A stretch of 64,000 bases of DNA from Mycolicibacterium diernhoferi (GCF_019456655.1 NZ_CP080332.1:3906001-3970000), one strand, 5' to 3'; shown: positions 1 through 8,680, counted from the first letter of the stretch. The notes: generated by a model from the sequence alone, not told the origin. A program made the numbers and translations.

Positions 1-83
1 GCCGCTGCCCTTCGTAACTGAACGGCGAGCCGCGTGGACGGTGATCTCCTACGATTTCTGGTCAACAGGCGAGGTGACACGTC

Positions 84-518
84 ATGAGCTCATCGAAGCG
101 GTACAGAGGTCCGAGTCCAGCGATTCTGTTGCAGCGCGCCCTGATCGCGCTAGCCACTGCTATTCCTGTGTCAGAGCGAGCCAACCGCAAGGCTCTAAGA
201 AAGGCCGCGAGGAGAACCTGGCAACGAATCCCTCCTAGGGATCGGAGAGACATAGCCAACCACCTAAAAGAACTTGGCTATGTGGAAACCAGTGAGTTCG
301 CTCGTTTCCGCGCATACGCGTCGCCGAGGATAGCCCCACAAACTGTTGTTTCAAGGATGCAAGGGACGCCGATTCTCCGCGAGGAGCCGGAGCCGGAGCC
401 GGAGCCGAGATCAGTGAACAAGCGCGTGTTTGAGGAGGACTACCAGCCTTACCTGGGCGGTGAGAGCAATGCCTGGCAGCCCGGGCGGAGCAACCCCTAC
501 TTCCGCTGGAAGTCATAA
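84..518 (+). CDS. Hypothetical basic protein with an EP-repeat
   Basis: Function not recognised. The 144-residue product is rich in Arg in its first 75 residues and has a short Glu-Pro run (about residues 101-108) encoded by a four-unit hexamer repeat. The C-terminal third is Tyr/Pro/Asn-rich. No signal peptide or membrane segment is visible. The ATG is preceded by a GAGGTGA stretch about 7 bases upstream, a reasonable ribosome site, so I take this start. It lies at the left edge of the window in a region with mobile-element remnants and has no recognisable operon partner. It could be an island gene of unknown role; reality of the gene is likely but not certain. Confidence 0.5.
   Translation: MSSSKRYRGPSPAILLQRALIALATAIPVSERANRKALRKAARRTWQRIPPRDRRDIANHLKELGYVETSEFARFRAYASPRIAPQTVVSRMQGTPILREEPEPEPEPRSVNKRVFEEDYQPYLGGESNAWQPGRSNPYFRWKS
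384..407 (+). repeat. (GAGCCG)x4 hexamer repeat
   Basis: Four perfect in-frame copies of GAGCCG encode alternating Glu-Pro inside the hypothetical protein at the left edge. Copy number could vary by slippage without breaking the frame. Confidence 0.8.
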
Positions 519-715
519 GTTGCGGCCAAGACGCTAGTTCACGGTGACCTGGTCGACGCTGACGAAGATCCTGCACCCGCTCATCCCAGCATCGAAGCCA
601 GGGACCAGTAGCGCAGCGACCGTGCATGCATGCACCAGGGAGGAACTGCCAGAGCCAGTTTCGGACAGCCCATGAATACCGCGCATCGGGACATAAGCGC
701 TTCGCCGCTAAGTGA

Positions 716-963
716 ACCAGGCTGCCGACGTACGCCAGAGAGATTTCAATCGAGCTTGAGCTGCAGCGCGAGCGTCGAAACGCTGCTAAGTCCGCTCGCC
801 AACTGCGCGGGCTGCCGGTTGGTCGACCCAAATCGCTCGACGCTGATCAGGTCGCCCTCGCAGAGCGGATTCGCAAGTCTGGGGAATCGGTGCCGGTCAT
901 CGCTTCCGTTCTCGGAGTCAGCAGAGAGCGACGGTTTATCGAGCGCTGTCCGAGCGACAGTGA
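716..963 (+). pseudogene. Remnant of a Hin/TnpR-type serine recombinase (C-terminus)
   Basis: The frame from 716 reads as the end of a resolvase/invertase: an alpha-helical Glu/Arg-rich stretch, then 'GLPVGRPKSLDADQ', then a helix-turn-helix ending in 'VASVLGVSR'-like residues. Around 921-930 an extra AG shifts the frame. Removing it restores 'GVSRATVYRALSERQ' and a stop at 961-963, which is the normal end of the Hin-type HTH. The catalytic N-terminal domain is missing upstream, where no matching frame is present. This is a dead fragment and marks past recombinase activity in the island. Family assignment is by recognition of the 'GRP...GVSRATVYR' pattern. Confidence 0.7.
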
Positions 964-1090
964 CCAACACGTCTGGCCCAGTGCCACTTTCGCGATCGTA
1001 GGAGGTCACGAACTGGCGGCCATCGGCATCGGCCTGCTAGGTGCGCGATACCAATCCCAGATCAGCTATGGGCACCCGATTGGTGCTGGC

Positions 1091-4000
1091 CTATCCAACG
1101 AACACCACCGACACTGTGTTGCTGAAAACATTAGCGACGTAAAGCAGTCGGCCATCGGGACTGACTGCGAGCCCGAACGGATTATTGCCGACTCGAACAG
1201 TAGCGATCACGGTGTTCGTGGAAATGTCGATCACCGACACGGTGCTGCCGCCGATTTCGGGGTTGACGTAGTTGGTCACATACAGGCGGCTACCGTCGGG
1301 ACTGATTGTCAGTCCATACAGTGCGACATAGCCTTCGGCGACTGGGATAGTGGCAGTGACGGCATTCGTGGCAGCATCGATAACTGACACCGAGCCTCCG
1401 GATTCGTTTACGACATAAAGGCTGCCGCCGTTGGGTGCTACCGCCAACGCTCCCGGACCATATGTGCCGAGCGGGATGGTCGTCGATACGGAATTCGTGG
1501 CAGTGTCGATCACTGTCACCGTGCCCGAGGTTGAACCCCAATTATTTGCATTAGTAACGTAAACCAAGCTGCCGTCAGCACTGACCGCGACCCCAGTCGG
1601 TTGGTTTCCCTCCGGGTGCCCCGTCTGTTGAATGGTCGCAATGACCTTGTTCGTAGCGGTATTGATGACCGACACCTTGCCGCCAACGAAGCCTCCGGTG
1701 TCGATTGTGACGTATATCCGGCTGCCGTCCGGACTGATTGCCAGGCCCGTCGGCCAATCCGAAGCAGAACCATTGGTGACTGGTATGACCGCAATCACAG
1801 CGTTCGTAGCGGTATCGACCACTGATACTGAAGCAGCCCCCTGGACGGTGTTCATCACGTAGACGCGGCTGCCATCTGGCGCGATGACGATCCCGGCCGC
1901 ACCAGCGTCGACCGGGATGCTAGCGGTCACGGTCTGCGTAGCGGTGTCAATCACGGACACCGTGCCGCTATCGGTTCCGCCGACGACGTAGACGTAGCTG
2001 CCGTCGGGACTGGTAGCGGCATCGGTTGGGTAGGGGCCGACAGGAATGGTGGCGACGACAGTGTTCGATTCCGGGCTCGCGACCGGAACAGTGATGGTCT
2101 CGGAGATGAGCCCCCCGTGACCGTCGTCGGCAGTCACAACGAATGTGTCGGTGCTGTCGGCATTGGCGGTAATCCGTTGAACTGCCCTCGGGGTGTATAA
2201 AAACGCCCCGGTGGCAGCATCCACATCGACTGTGCCGCCATAGTTGGTTGTGGCGGGAACGCTGAAAATCAACGCATCACCATCGGGGTCAGTGATGTTG
2301 AGGTGGCCGGTCACTGCTCCTGTCGCTATGTCGATGGCATTGACGACGTAGGCAGGGCTCCCCACCGCCGTAGTAGGTGCGTTGTTGGCCGGAGCGACAG
2401 CAACGGTGACCGTGGTGCTGTGTGTGCCGCCGTGTCCGTCGGTCACGGTGACAATGAATAAATCGGTCGTCGCCGTGATGGGGGCATTGTCGGCTGCGGC
2501 GGCGTGGCGCTGGCTCGCGGCCGGGATATAGGTGAAGAACCCGTCGGGTCGAATTGAGACTGTCCCACCGCCAGCACTGTGGACCGGGCCCTCGAAGGTC
2601 ACCAGATCCCCGTCAGGGTCCGTAACCGTGACCTTTCCTGCAACCCTGCCCGTGACGGGATCTTCGTCGTCGATGGCCACTGTGACCATGGTCGGGGCGC
2701 TGTTGACGTGCCCTGCAGGAGCGATGGCTACTGTCACCGATTTGGTTGTGGTTCCACCGAATCCGTCTGTCACCGTGACCGTGAATGTTTCCTGCTTGGC
2801 CGAGATTGAGGCGTTGGGTTTCACTGCTGCGGTGCGTGCCGCTGTGGTCGGGGTGTAGGTGAACGACCCACCAGCATCGAAGGTGATCGTGCCCTTCTTC
2901 GGGCTTGCTTTGAACGCCAGCGCATCGCCGTCGGCATCGGTGGCACCCAGTGTGCCGGTGACGATCCCGGTGTTGGGGTTCGGGCTATTCACGGTAGGCG
3001 TGCCAGCCAGTGCAGGTGCCGTGTTTGCGGGAGCGATAGCAACAGTCACCAGCTTGGTCATAGAGCCGCCGTGCCCGTCCGTCACAGTGACGGTGAAACT
3101 GTCCTGTTTGACCGCTTTCGGCGCTCCCGTCATCGAGGCGGCGTGCCGGGCCGCTGTGCTCGGGGTGTAGGTGAACGCTCCCGTGGTTGGATTGGCGATC
3201 ACCGTGCCCTTTGCCGTGGCAGCCGGTGCTACATAGGTCAGCATGTCCTTGTCGGCGTCGGTGGCCTTAATGGTCCCGGTGACCACGCCGGTGGTCGTGT
3301 TGGGCTTACCGACCGTCGCCGTAACCTTTGGTGCCTTGTTGGCCGCAAGAATCGCCACCTCAACCGTTTTAGTGGCGATGCCGCCATGCCCGTCAGACAC
3401 CGAGAGGGTAATCGAATCCTTCAAATCTTGCGGACTCGCGGTGGCCGCCGACGCTGCATGCCGGGCCGCAGCGGTCGGAGTGTAAGTGAATGTTCCGGTC
3501 TTGGCGTTGACCACCACCTTGCCCTTGGCCGTGGAGGTCCCACTGAACACCAGCTTGTCCTGATCTGCGTCGGTCGCGGCGATCTTGCCGGTCGCCACAC
3601 CGGTTTTGGAGTTCGGTGTGGTGACAGTCGAGGAGGTGATCGCGGGGCCGGTGTTGGACGGGGTAATCGGCACAGTGAGCGTCTTCACTACAGTTCCGCC
3701 GTGACCGTCATTTACGGTGACGCTGAAGGTGTCAACTTTCACCGATGTCTTTGCCCCTACCGCTGCTGCGGCGTGCCGGGCTGCCTCGGTCGGGGTGTAG
3801 ATGAAAGAGCCACCAGTGCCGAAGGTGATCGCTCCCTTCTTTGGGAGGGCGTAATACGTCACGGGATCGCCATCGTCATCGACAACAGCCAGAGTGCCCG
3901 TCAACACCCCCGTCGTGGAGTCCGGGGATCCGACCATCGGGTTCGTCGCTACGGTCGGTGCGGCATTCTTCGGCGCAATTGCGACCGTCACCACCTTGTT

Positions 4001-6367
4001 TACGACACCACCGAATCCATCCGAGACATTCAAAGTAAAGGTGTCGGTCTTCGCGCTACTGGGCGCACTTGCCACCGACGCTTCATGTCGCGCCTCCACA
4101 CTGGGGGTGTAGGTAAATGCCCCAGTAACTGCATTAACCTCTACCACGCCGCCTTTCGCGCTAAATGGCGGCGCGGTGTAGGTCGGCGTGTCTTTGTCAG
4201 CATCGGTCGCGGCCGCCTTGCCAGTCACTACACCAGTCGCCGCATTCGCCTTACTGACGGAGACCTTGAGGGTCGGAGCTGTGTTCTTTGGGCCGATGAC
4301 TACCGTCACCGGGACGCTGACGGTTCCGGTCGGGCCGCCGTTGACCATCACTGTGAACGTGTCAGTCAGCACCGCCGCACCTGCGCCTGACACCGATGCG
4401 GCATGGCGTGCAGCAGCACTCGGCGTATAAGTAAAAGCACCACTGCTGTTGACGCTTACCTTGCCCTTTGCGGGGACACTGGCGGTATAGACGAGCTTCT
4501 GATTGCCAGGGTTAGTGATAGTGACCGTCCCCAACACAACGCCCGTCTTCACGTTCGGCTTACCCACCAACGCATACGCGGTGATACCGGTGTCGATGAC
4601 CGATACCGTTCCGGTGGTGTAATTCGTGACATAAGCCCGAGTACCGTTCGGGCTCAACGCCACCGCGTACAGATCAGTACCCAATGCAACGGGGGCACCG
4701 ACCGCGGCGTTGGTGGCCGTATCGATCACTGACAGGGTGCCATTACCGCTGCCGTCGCCATCACCGATATTGGTGACGTAGAGGCGGGTGCCGTCCAAAC
4801 TCGCCGTCACACCGAAGGGTGAAATACCTACCGGGATAGGAGTACCTACAGTCCGGTTGGTTGCTGTATCGATGACAGATACCGTGCCGTCCCATTGGTT
4901 GGTGACGTAGACGCGCGAGCCATTTGGGCTCACCGTCACGCTCGACGGATAGCGGCCTACTAGGACTGGGTCGCCGACGGCGGAGTTAGTTACGGTATCG
5001 ATCACCGTGACAGTGTCGGTGTAGGAATTGGTGACGTAGATGCGGGTGCCGTTCGGGCTCATTGCTATCCCAAGCGGGTGCTCTCCGAGTGGGATCGCGG
5101 CACCGAGTGTCTTGTTGGTGGCGGTATCAATCACAGACACCGTCCCGCCGTAGTAGTTGGCGACGTAGACACGTGAACCATCCGGACTCACCGCTACGCC
5201 GACAGGTCCCCGTCCCACCGAGATCGGGGCACCGACAACCTGGTTGGTGGCGGTATCGATTACGGACAGGGTGTCGCCATCGTGGTTAGTGACGTAGACA
5301 CGTGAACCATCCGGACTCACCGCTACACCGATAGGGGTCAGTCCCACTCTGATTGGCGCACCGACGATGCTGTTAGTTGCGGTGTTGATCACCGATACCG
5401 TGCCATCGTTGGAATTGGCGACGTAGACGCGGGTTCCGTTCGGAGCTACGGTTATGCCCCACGGACCATTCCCCACACGGACGGGAGCCCCGATGGCACT
5501 GGCGGGTGCGGCGGTCCTCGCCGGGCCTTCTGCCGATTCAGCGGAAGCAGTCGCAGTCAAGGCTAGGCCCCGCGCGTCTTCGACAGTGGGCGTGCTCGAA
5601 TCTCCATCCATGTCGCCGATCTCACGCCGTACCGCGGCCAATACCACCCACTCCGCCGGAGACTGCACCGGCAGACCGGTTCCCGGCGCTAGCGAAGGCG
5701 CGGCAACCGTGGCCACCACCTCAGCCTTCGCCGTACCAATGGATGCGGACACCTCGGGAACAGGATCCGAGGCGACCCGCTCGGTGGATACCGTGCTGAC
5801 AGGGGTCGCGACACTCAACGTCACTCTGCTGGTCGACAGCTTGGAGTCCGCCACCTCGTTCGCGGTCCCGGCATCGTCGATTTTCAACTCGGTCGGTGCC
5901 CGCGACGATTCGATAGCCTGTGCAGTAGCGGGCGTAACAGCTCTACGGTCAGGCTTGCGCTTGGGCGGACGCACCGACTTGATCGAGTGCGAACCAGTCG
6001 TTTTTGACGTGGACTCATCCGGTTCAGGTGGAGTTAATGGCTCTGACGTTGTCGTCGTCCCGGAACTGGGTTCATTGACCGCCGCACCCGGTGTCGAGCT
6101 GCTATCGGAACTGCTGGCGGACCCCGCTGCCGAACCTGACGGAGAGGCCGATGATGACGAGGCGTCGGTATCGCCGGTCTCCGCCCACGCCGGGACCGAA
6201 ACAACCGCCGATCCGATCCCCAACGCGACTGCCAACGCCCCGACACGACCGATGTACCTGGCTGACCCCACTGCTGCTCCCTCGGTGCGTCCTGTGCCCA
6301 CACCACTAGAGCGCTGTGGAATCGCTGTGCGAGTTATAGCAAACAATTGACGCTGACGTTGGGCCAT
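1091..6367 (-). CDS. Giant exported propeller / cadherin-like repeat protein
   Basis: The 1758-residue product has a mycobacterial export signal: a basic N-terminus, a hydrophobic core at about residues 39-60 and a likely cleavage after VPAWA (about 62). A Ser/Thr/Pro-rich linker (about 64-290) follows. Next come seven YVTN/NHL-type propeller blades (about 295-597, pattern 'VAVSPDGxxVYVxN..xxTVSVIDTATN'), eight cadherin/VCBS-like repeats of about 104 residues (598-1432, pattern 'TGxVTGTxxATDADxD' and 'GxFTYTP') and seven more blades to the C-terminus. The product is probably exported and surface-exposed. Several repeats carry acidic DxD-type sites that could bind calcium (inference). I prefer ATG 6367 to the GTG at 6406 because neither has a strong ribosome site and the ATG keeps a usual-length signal region. 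No operon partners. Substrate or ligand unknown. Confidence 0.85.
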   Translation of the reverse strand: MAQRQRQLFAITRTAIPQRSSGVGTGRTEGAAVGSARYIGRVGALAVALGIGSAVVSVPAWAETGDTDASSSSASPSGSAAGSASSSDSSSTPGAAVNEPSSGTTTTSEPLTPPEPDESTSKTTGSHSIKSVRPPKRKPDRRAVTPATAQAIESSRAPTELKIDDAGTANEVADSKLSTSRVTLSVATPVSTVSTERVASDPVPEVSASIGTAKAEVVATVAAPSLAPGTGLPVQSPAEWVVLAAVRREIGDMDGDSSTPTVEDARGLALTATASAESAEGPARTAAPASAIGAPVRVGNGPWGITVAPNGTRVYVANSNDGTVSVINTATNSIVGAPIRVGLTPIGVAVSPDGSRVYVTNHDGDTLSVIDTATNQVVGAPISVGRGPVGVAVSPDGSRVYVANYYGGTVSVIDTATNKTLGAAIPLGEHPLGIAMSPNGTRIYVTNSYTDTVTVIDTVTNSAVGDPVLVGRYPSSVTVSPNGSRVYVTNQWDGTVSVIDTATNRTVGTPIPVGISPFGVTASLDGTRLYVTNIGDGDGSGNGTLSVIDTATNAAVGAPVALGTDLYAVALSPNGTRAYVTNYTTGTVSVIDTGITAYALVGKPNVKTGVVLGTVTITNPGNQKLVYTASVPAKGKVSVNSSGAFTYTPSAAARHAASVSGAGAAVLTDTFTVMVNGGPTGTVSVPVTVVIGPKNTAPTLKVSVSKANAATGVVTGKAAATDADKDTPTYTAPPFSAKGGVVEVNAVTGAFTYTPSVEARHEASVASAPSSAKTDTFTLNVSDGFGGVVNKVVTVAIAPKNAAPTVATNPMVGSPDSTTGVLTGTLAVVDDDGDPVTYYALPKKGAITFGTGGSFIYTPTEAARHAAAAVGAKTSVKVDTFSVTVNDGHGGTVVKTLTVPITPSNTGPAITSSTVTTPNSKTGVATGKIAATDADQDKLVFSGTSTAKGKVVVNAKTGTFTYTPTAAARHAASAATASPQDLKDSITLSVSDGHGGIATKTVEVAILAANKAPKVTATVGKPNTTTGVVTGTIKATDADKDMLTYVAPAATAKGTVIANPTTGAFTYTPSTAARHAASMTGAPKAVKQDSFTVTVTDGHGGSMTKLVTVAIAPANTAPALAGTPTVNSPNPNTGIVTGTLGATDADGDALAFKASPKKGTITFDAGGSFTYTPTTAARTAAVKPNASISAKQETFTVTVTDGFGGTTTKSVTVAIAPAGHVNSAPTMVTVAIDDEDPVTGRVAGKVTVTDPDGDLVTFEGPVHSAGGGTVSIRPDGFFTYIPAASQRHAAAADNAPITATTDLFIVTVTDGHGGTHSTTVTVAVAPANNAPTTAVGSPAYVVNAIDIATGAVTGHLNITDPDGDALIFSVPATTNYGGTVDVDAATGAFLYTPRAVQRITANADSTDTFVVTADDGHGGLISETITVPVASPESNTVVATIPVGPYPTDAATSPDGSYVYVVGGTDSGTVSVIDTATQTVTASIPVDAGAAGIVIAPDGSRVYVMNTVQGAASVSVVDTATNAVIAVIPVTNGSASDWPTGLAISPDGSRIYVTIDTGGFVGGKVSVINTATNKVIATIQQTGHPEGNQPTGVAVSADGSLVYVTNANNWGSTSGTVTVIDTATNSVSTTIPLGTYGPGALAVAPNGGSLYVVNESGGSVSVIDAATNAVTATIPVAEGYVALYGLTISPDGSRLYVTNYVNPEIGGSTVSVIDISTNTVIATVRVGNNPFGLAVSPDGRLLYVANVFSNTVSVVFVG
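2070..4576 (-). repeat. Eight-unit cadherin-like coding repeat array
   Basis: Eight tandem units of about 312 bp within the surface-protein gene, each encoding a beta-sandwich-like module ending in 'VTVxDGHGGxxxKxVTVAIAP' or a close variant. Units have diverged at the DNA level, so this is a protein-domain array rather than a recent tandem duplication. Boundaries are approximate. Confidence 0.75.
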
Positions 6368-6509
6368 CGGGGCGTTTCTCGGAGAGTTCACCCGAATGGC
6401 GCACACAAGGCCGAGCCGCGCCCGCCCCTATTGCTGCAGGCTGCCGCTCTGGGAGAGCTTCGAGTTAGATCTCAGGTGACGAGGTCGTGGCGGAGGTATC
6501 CCGATTCTG

Positions 6510-6895
6510 TCAACGGACCTCGGCGAGCATTGCGGCTACAAGTTGTTGCGCGTCCGGCAGTGCCCACCCTGGGGCAGCGGGCTCCAGTCCATCTATCGAC
6601 ACTGCGTTCGGTGGCACCCGACAGGTACGTGCCTCCACCACGTTGTTTCGGCTCCCGAGCGCCTGCTGGCATGCATGCGCCCCAAACGGATTGTTAGGGG
6701 CCATCGAGATTGCGATCATGTCCCCGATCCGCTCCACATTCCCCAGGACGAAGCTGCGCCCGTTCTCATTCCCAACGACCACGCTGACATCGATATCAGG
6801 AGAGTTTGGGGAGGGCGTACTGGTCGGCCCGCCCATCTATGGCCTCACCCATGAGCTGTTCGAGAGCTGCATAGGCGTGTAAGTGTGCACTAAGA
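6510..6895 (-). pseudogene. Decayed PknH-like receptor kinase with internal deletion
   Basis: On the minus strand 6800-6880 encodes 'AYAALEQLMGEAIDGRADQ', nearly the same as the activation-loop/APE segment of the intact kinase at 9600-11435 ('[19 protein letters not shown]'). Directly after it, in another frame, 6510-6836 encodes the end of a PknH-type extracellular sensor domain ('ACQQALGSRNNVV', then 'ARTC' and a C-terminal 'LVAAMLAEVR'). The rest of the kinase lobe, membrane segment and first half of the sensor are missing. This is a remnant of a second kinase gene joined out of frame across a large deletion. The sensor part alone could make a 108-residue peptide, but without a signal sequence. 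Confidence 0.75.
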
Positions 6896-6995
6896 GTCGC
6901 GGCCGATTTCCAGCGCCCGGTCTGGCAAGCTCACGTTTGAGTTCCGGCATCTGACAGTGATGTTGCACTCGCAGTGAACCTCTGGGGCTAGATCA

Positions 6996-7709
6996 TCAGG
7001 CAGCTGCCCGACGCTGTCCCACATGCTGGCTCACTGTGATGGCTCGGACTGTCGCAGAAAACCATTTCGATCTACCTCGGGCCGTCGAGATCCGGTCAGC
7101 AGTCAGACCATCTGCGATTGCTTGAAACGTCCGTCCCTCTCGCCGTTCTGCGAGGATCCTGGCGACTACAGCGTCCGGTAGGCGAGGAACTGCGCCTAGT
7201 CTCTCACCACGAGCACGTTTGGCAGCCAGAGCATCTCGTGTCCTCTGGCTTATCAGACGCCGTTCGTATTGGGAGCCGGAAATAATGATGTTCGCGGCCA
7301 TCTCCCCCGCTGGAGTACTGGTGTCGATGTCAAGGTCGGCGAAGTGTAAAGCCCAACCCTCCCGACGGGCCGACTCCATCAGACTTGCTCCGTCGACGAC
7401 CGATCGGCTTAGACGGTCCATCTTGGCTACCAGCAGACCGGCTGCACGCTTAGACCGCACAGCATCAAGGGCAGCCAATGCTCCAGGTCTTCCTTTGAGA
7501 TTCTTGGCGCTGATGCCTTCGTCGCAGAACTCTTCAATGATCCGTAGGCCTTTGCGATCCGCATAGACTCGTGCGGTTGCACGCTGCGCTTCAATGCCTA
7601 GGCCGGAGGCAGCCTGCTCGGACGTTGACACCCGGAGATAGACGACCGCAGTGTCCGGCGGAGCCACACCTTTGGACCTTCGTTTCCCTGGAATCCCCAC
7701 ATAACGCAT
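6996..7709 (-). CDS. Small serine recombinase (resolvase/invertase family)
   Basis: This 237-residue site-specific recombinase appears complete. The N-terminal resolvase domain has the nucleophile Ser28 in 'YLRVSTSEQ', a 'GLGIEAQ' loop, and 'KMDRLSRSV' and 'ISGSQYERR' segments typical of the fold. The C-terminus (about residues 175-230) holds a short HTH DNA-binding region. I choose ATG 7709; reading frame continues upstream, but the sequence there is not recombinase-like and a perfect 26-bp inverted repeat overlaps this start. The gene abuts a truncated IS256-family transposase, so it may belong to a nested or rearranged element. The family catalyses strand exchange at short paired sites through a 5'-phosphoserine intermediate. 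Its target site is unknown. Confidence 0.85.
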   Translation of the reverse strand: MRYVGIPGKRRSKGVAPPDTAVVYLRVSTSEQAASGLGIEAQRATARVYADRKGLRIIEEFCDEGISAKNLKGRPGALAALDAVRSKRAAGLLVAKMDRLSRSVVDGASLMESARREGWALHFADLDIDTSTPAGEMAANIIISGSQYERRLISQRTRDALAAKRARGERLGAVPRLPDAVVARILAERREGRTFQAIADGLTADRISTARGRSKWFSATVRAITVSQHVGQRRAAA

Positions 7710-7733
7710 AACATTGAGGGACGTCAATGTTAT
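7708..7733. promoter_or_regulatory. 26-bp inverted repeat at the recombinase start
   Basis: ATAACATTGA and TCAATGTTAT form perfect 10-bp arms around a 6-bp spacer. The repeat overlaps the recombinase ATG. It could be an autoregulatory operator, a recombination crossover site, or a hairpin that occludes translation start. It is AT-rich compared with its surroundings. Confidence 0.6.
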
Positions 7734-7787
7734 TTCGTGGTCGTACTTCACCGTCCTTGCCGAGGCGCCGACACACTGGCCTTCAGC

Positions 7788-8095
7788 TTCCCGAAGTTTG
7801 CGACCATGCTCGGCGCGGCCAAGACTGACGTGCTCGCGTTCACCGCGTTCACACGGGCGCACTGGCAGAAGATTTGGTCGATCAACCCGATCGAGCGGCT
7901 CAACAAGGAGATCAAGCGCCGCGCTGACGGCGTCGAGATCTTCCCCAACCCGGCCGCGTTCCTACAACTGGAGACCGCGGTGGTCATCGAAGCACACGAC
8001 GAGTGGCAGATCACCCGCCGCTATCTCTCCGACGTCTCCATGGACGAGCTACGGGCTGTCATCGAGAAGAAACACGCGGCGGTAGCTACATGCCA
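7788..8095 (+). pseudogene. C-terminal fragment of an IS256-family (mutator) transposase
   Basis: The frame encodes 'AFTRAHWQKIWSINPIERLN', 'KEIKRRADGVEIFPN' and 'YLSDVSMDELRAVI', hallmark C-terminal sequence of mycobacterial IS256-family transposases. It includes the conserved 'NPIERLNKEIKRR' helix that carries the last acidic catalytic residue (Glu of the DDE triad). The first two thirds, including the two catalytic aspartates, are absent: upstream sequence runs into the recombinase start region. The frame also runs past the normal end (about 8090) into unrelated sequence. It is therefore truncated at both ends and cannot transpose. It marks an insertion or deletion event between the recombinase and the phage-like segment to the right. 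Confidence 0.85.
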
Positions 8096-8565
8096 AACGA
8101 AATCAAATCGACTAGCGTTCAACATGATTCGCGTGATTGTAATGCGTGGACCACGCCAGATCCGAAGTCCACCACTCCCCGGGACGCTATCGTCGCACAC
8201 CGTGAAGCGGTGCAGGATGGGCCAGCAGGGTGTCCGGTATTCGCCGATCACCGTCGGCGGGAGTTCGGACGGACGGCCGGGTGTTGCGAAATGCAACGCA
8301 CGCCGCAGGTCAAGCGCGAACGGATACTCGCCAGGATCAAGTATCCCGGGTGACGGGATCAGCGATTCCGTCACCCGCGCGCCGCAGCGTGGCCGTCCGC
8401 GCGATATACCGATACACCCCGCAGAGGTGTTCAAGTTTTGAACACTCACGTCCCGAGTCCGATGCATGCGCGCGATATGCGTTCCCGCCGGAGAAGTGGC
8501 ACGTCGACATAAAGTCGAACATCGAATATGACTTCTCGGTCGGTTTTTTTGCAAAATGAAGTGGC
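8096..8565. other. Gene-poor stretch with hairpins; no gene recognised
   Basis: No frame here has convincing coding character, although a minus-strand segment around 8180-8350 reads somewhat protein-like without a credible start. Two structures stand out: a 9-bp perfect stem GGGTGACGG/CCGTCACCC (8348-8376, 11-base loop) and a 19-bp palindrome GTGTTCAA-GTT-TTGAACAC (8427-8445). A T-run at 8544-8550 precedes the promoter of the next unit. Confidence 0.5.
8427..8445. promoter_or_regulatory. 19-bp palindrome, possible operator
   Basis: Perfect 8-bp arms GTGTTCAA/TTGAACAC with a 3-bp centre, about 120 bp upstream of a strong sigma-70-like promoter. The size and symmetry fit a dimeric repressor site; no cognate regulator was identified. 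Confidence 0.4.
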
Positions 8566-8593
8566 TTGACATTGTGTCGAAATGGGAAATAAT
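8566..8593 (+). promoter_or_regulatory. Strong sigma-70/SigA-like promoter
   Basis: A perfect -35 TTGACA (8566-8571), a 16-bp spacer and a -10 AATAAT (8588-8593, 5 of 6 to consensus). Such near-consensus promoters are typical of mycobacteriophage-type genes. Predicted start of transcription is near 8600. Confidence 0.65.
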
Positions 8594-8599
8594 TGCGGC

Positions 8600-8680
8600 A
8601 GTCGTTTGGATAACTGACTGCCCTCTTGGTTTATGGGCATTGCTCGACAGCCGGTCACATTGATGTGTCCGGTTTTTTTT
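8600..8680 (+). ncRNA. Candidate two-hairpin small RNA or attenuator leader
   Basis: Between the promoter and a U-tract terminator lies about 80 nt with no start codon/ribosome-site pair. It begins at a 7-bp perfect hairpin (GGCAGTC/GACTGCC, 8597-8622) and ends in the terminator hairpin. This layout fits a small RNA. The alternative is a leader in which termination controls the zinc-ribbon gene at 8725. Confidence 0.4.
8651..8680 (+). terminator. Intrinsic terminator with U8 tract
   Basis: CCGGTCACAT pairs with ATGTGTCCGG (one T-T mismatch, central bases open as loop), followed at once by eight T residues (8673-8680). A classical U-tract terminator is uncommon in mycobacteria and more common in their phages. 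Confidence 0.7.

Noticed and set aside
2070..4576. Regularly spaced similar sequences that could suggest a CRISPR array
   Set aside because: The unit is about 312 bp, coding and in frame; it is a protein-domain repeat.
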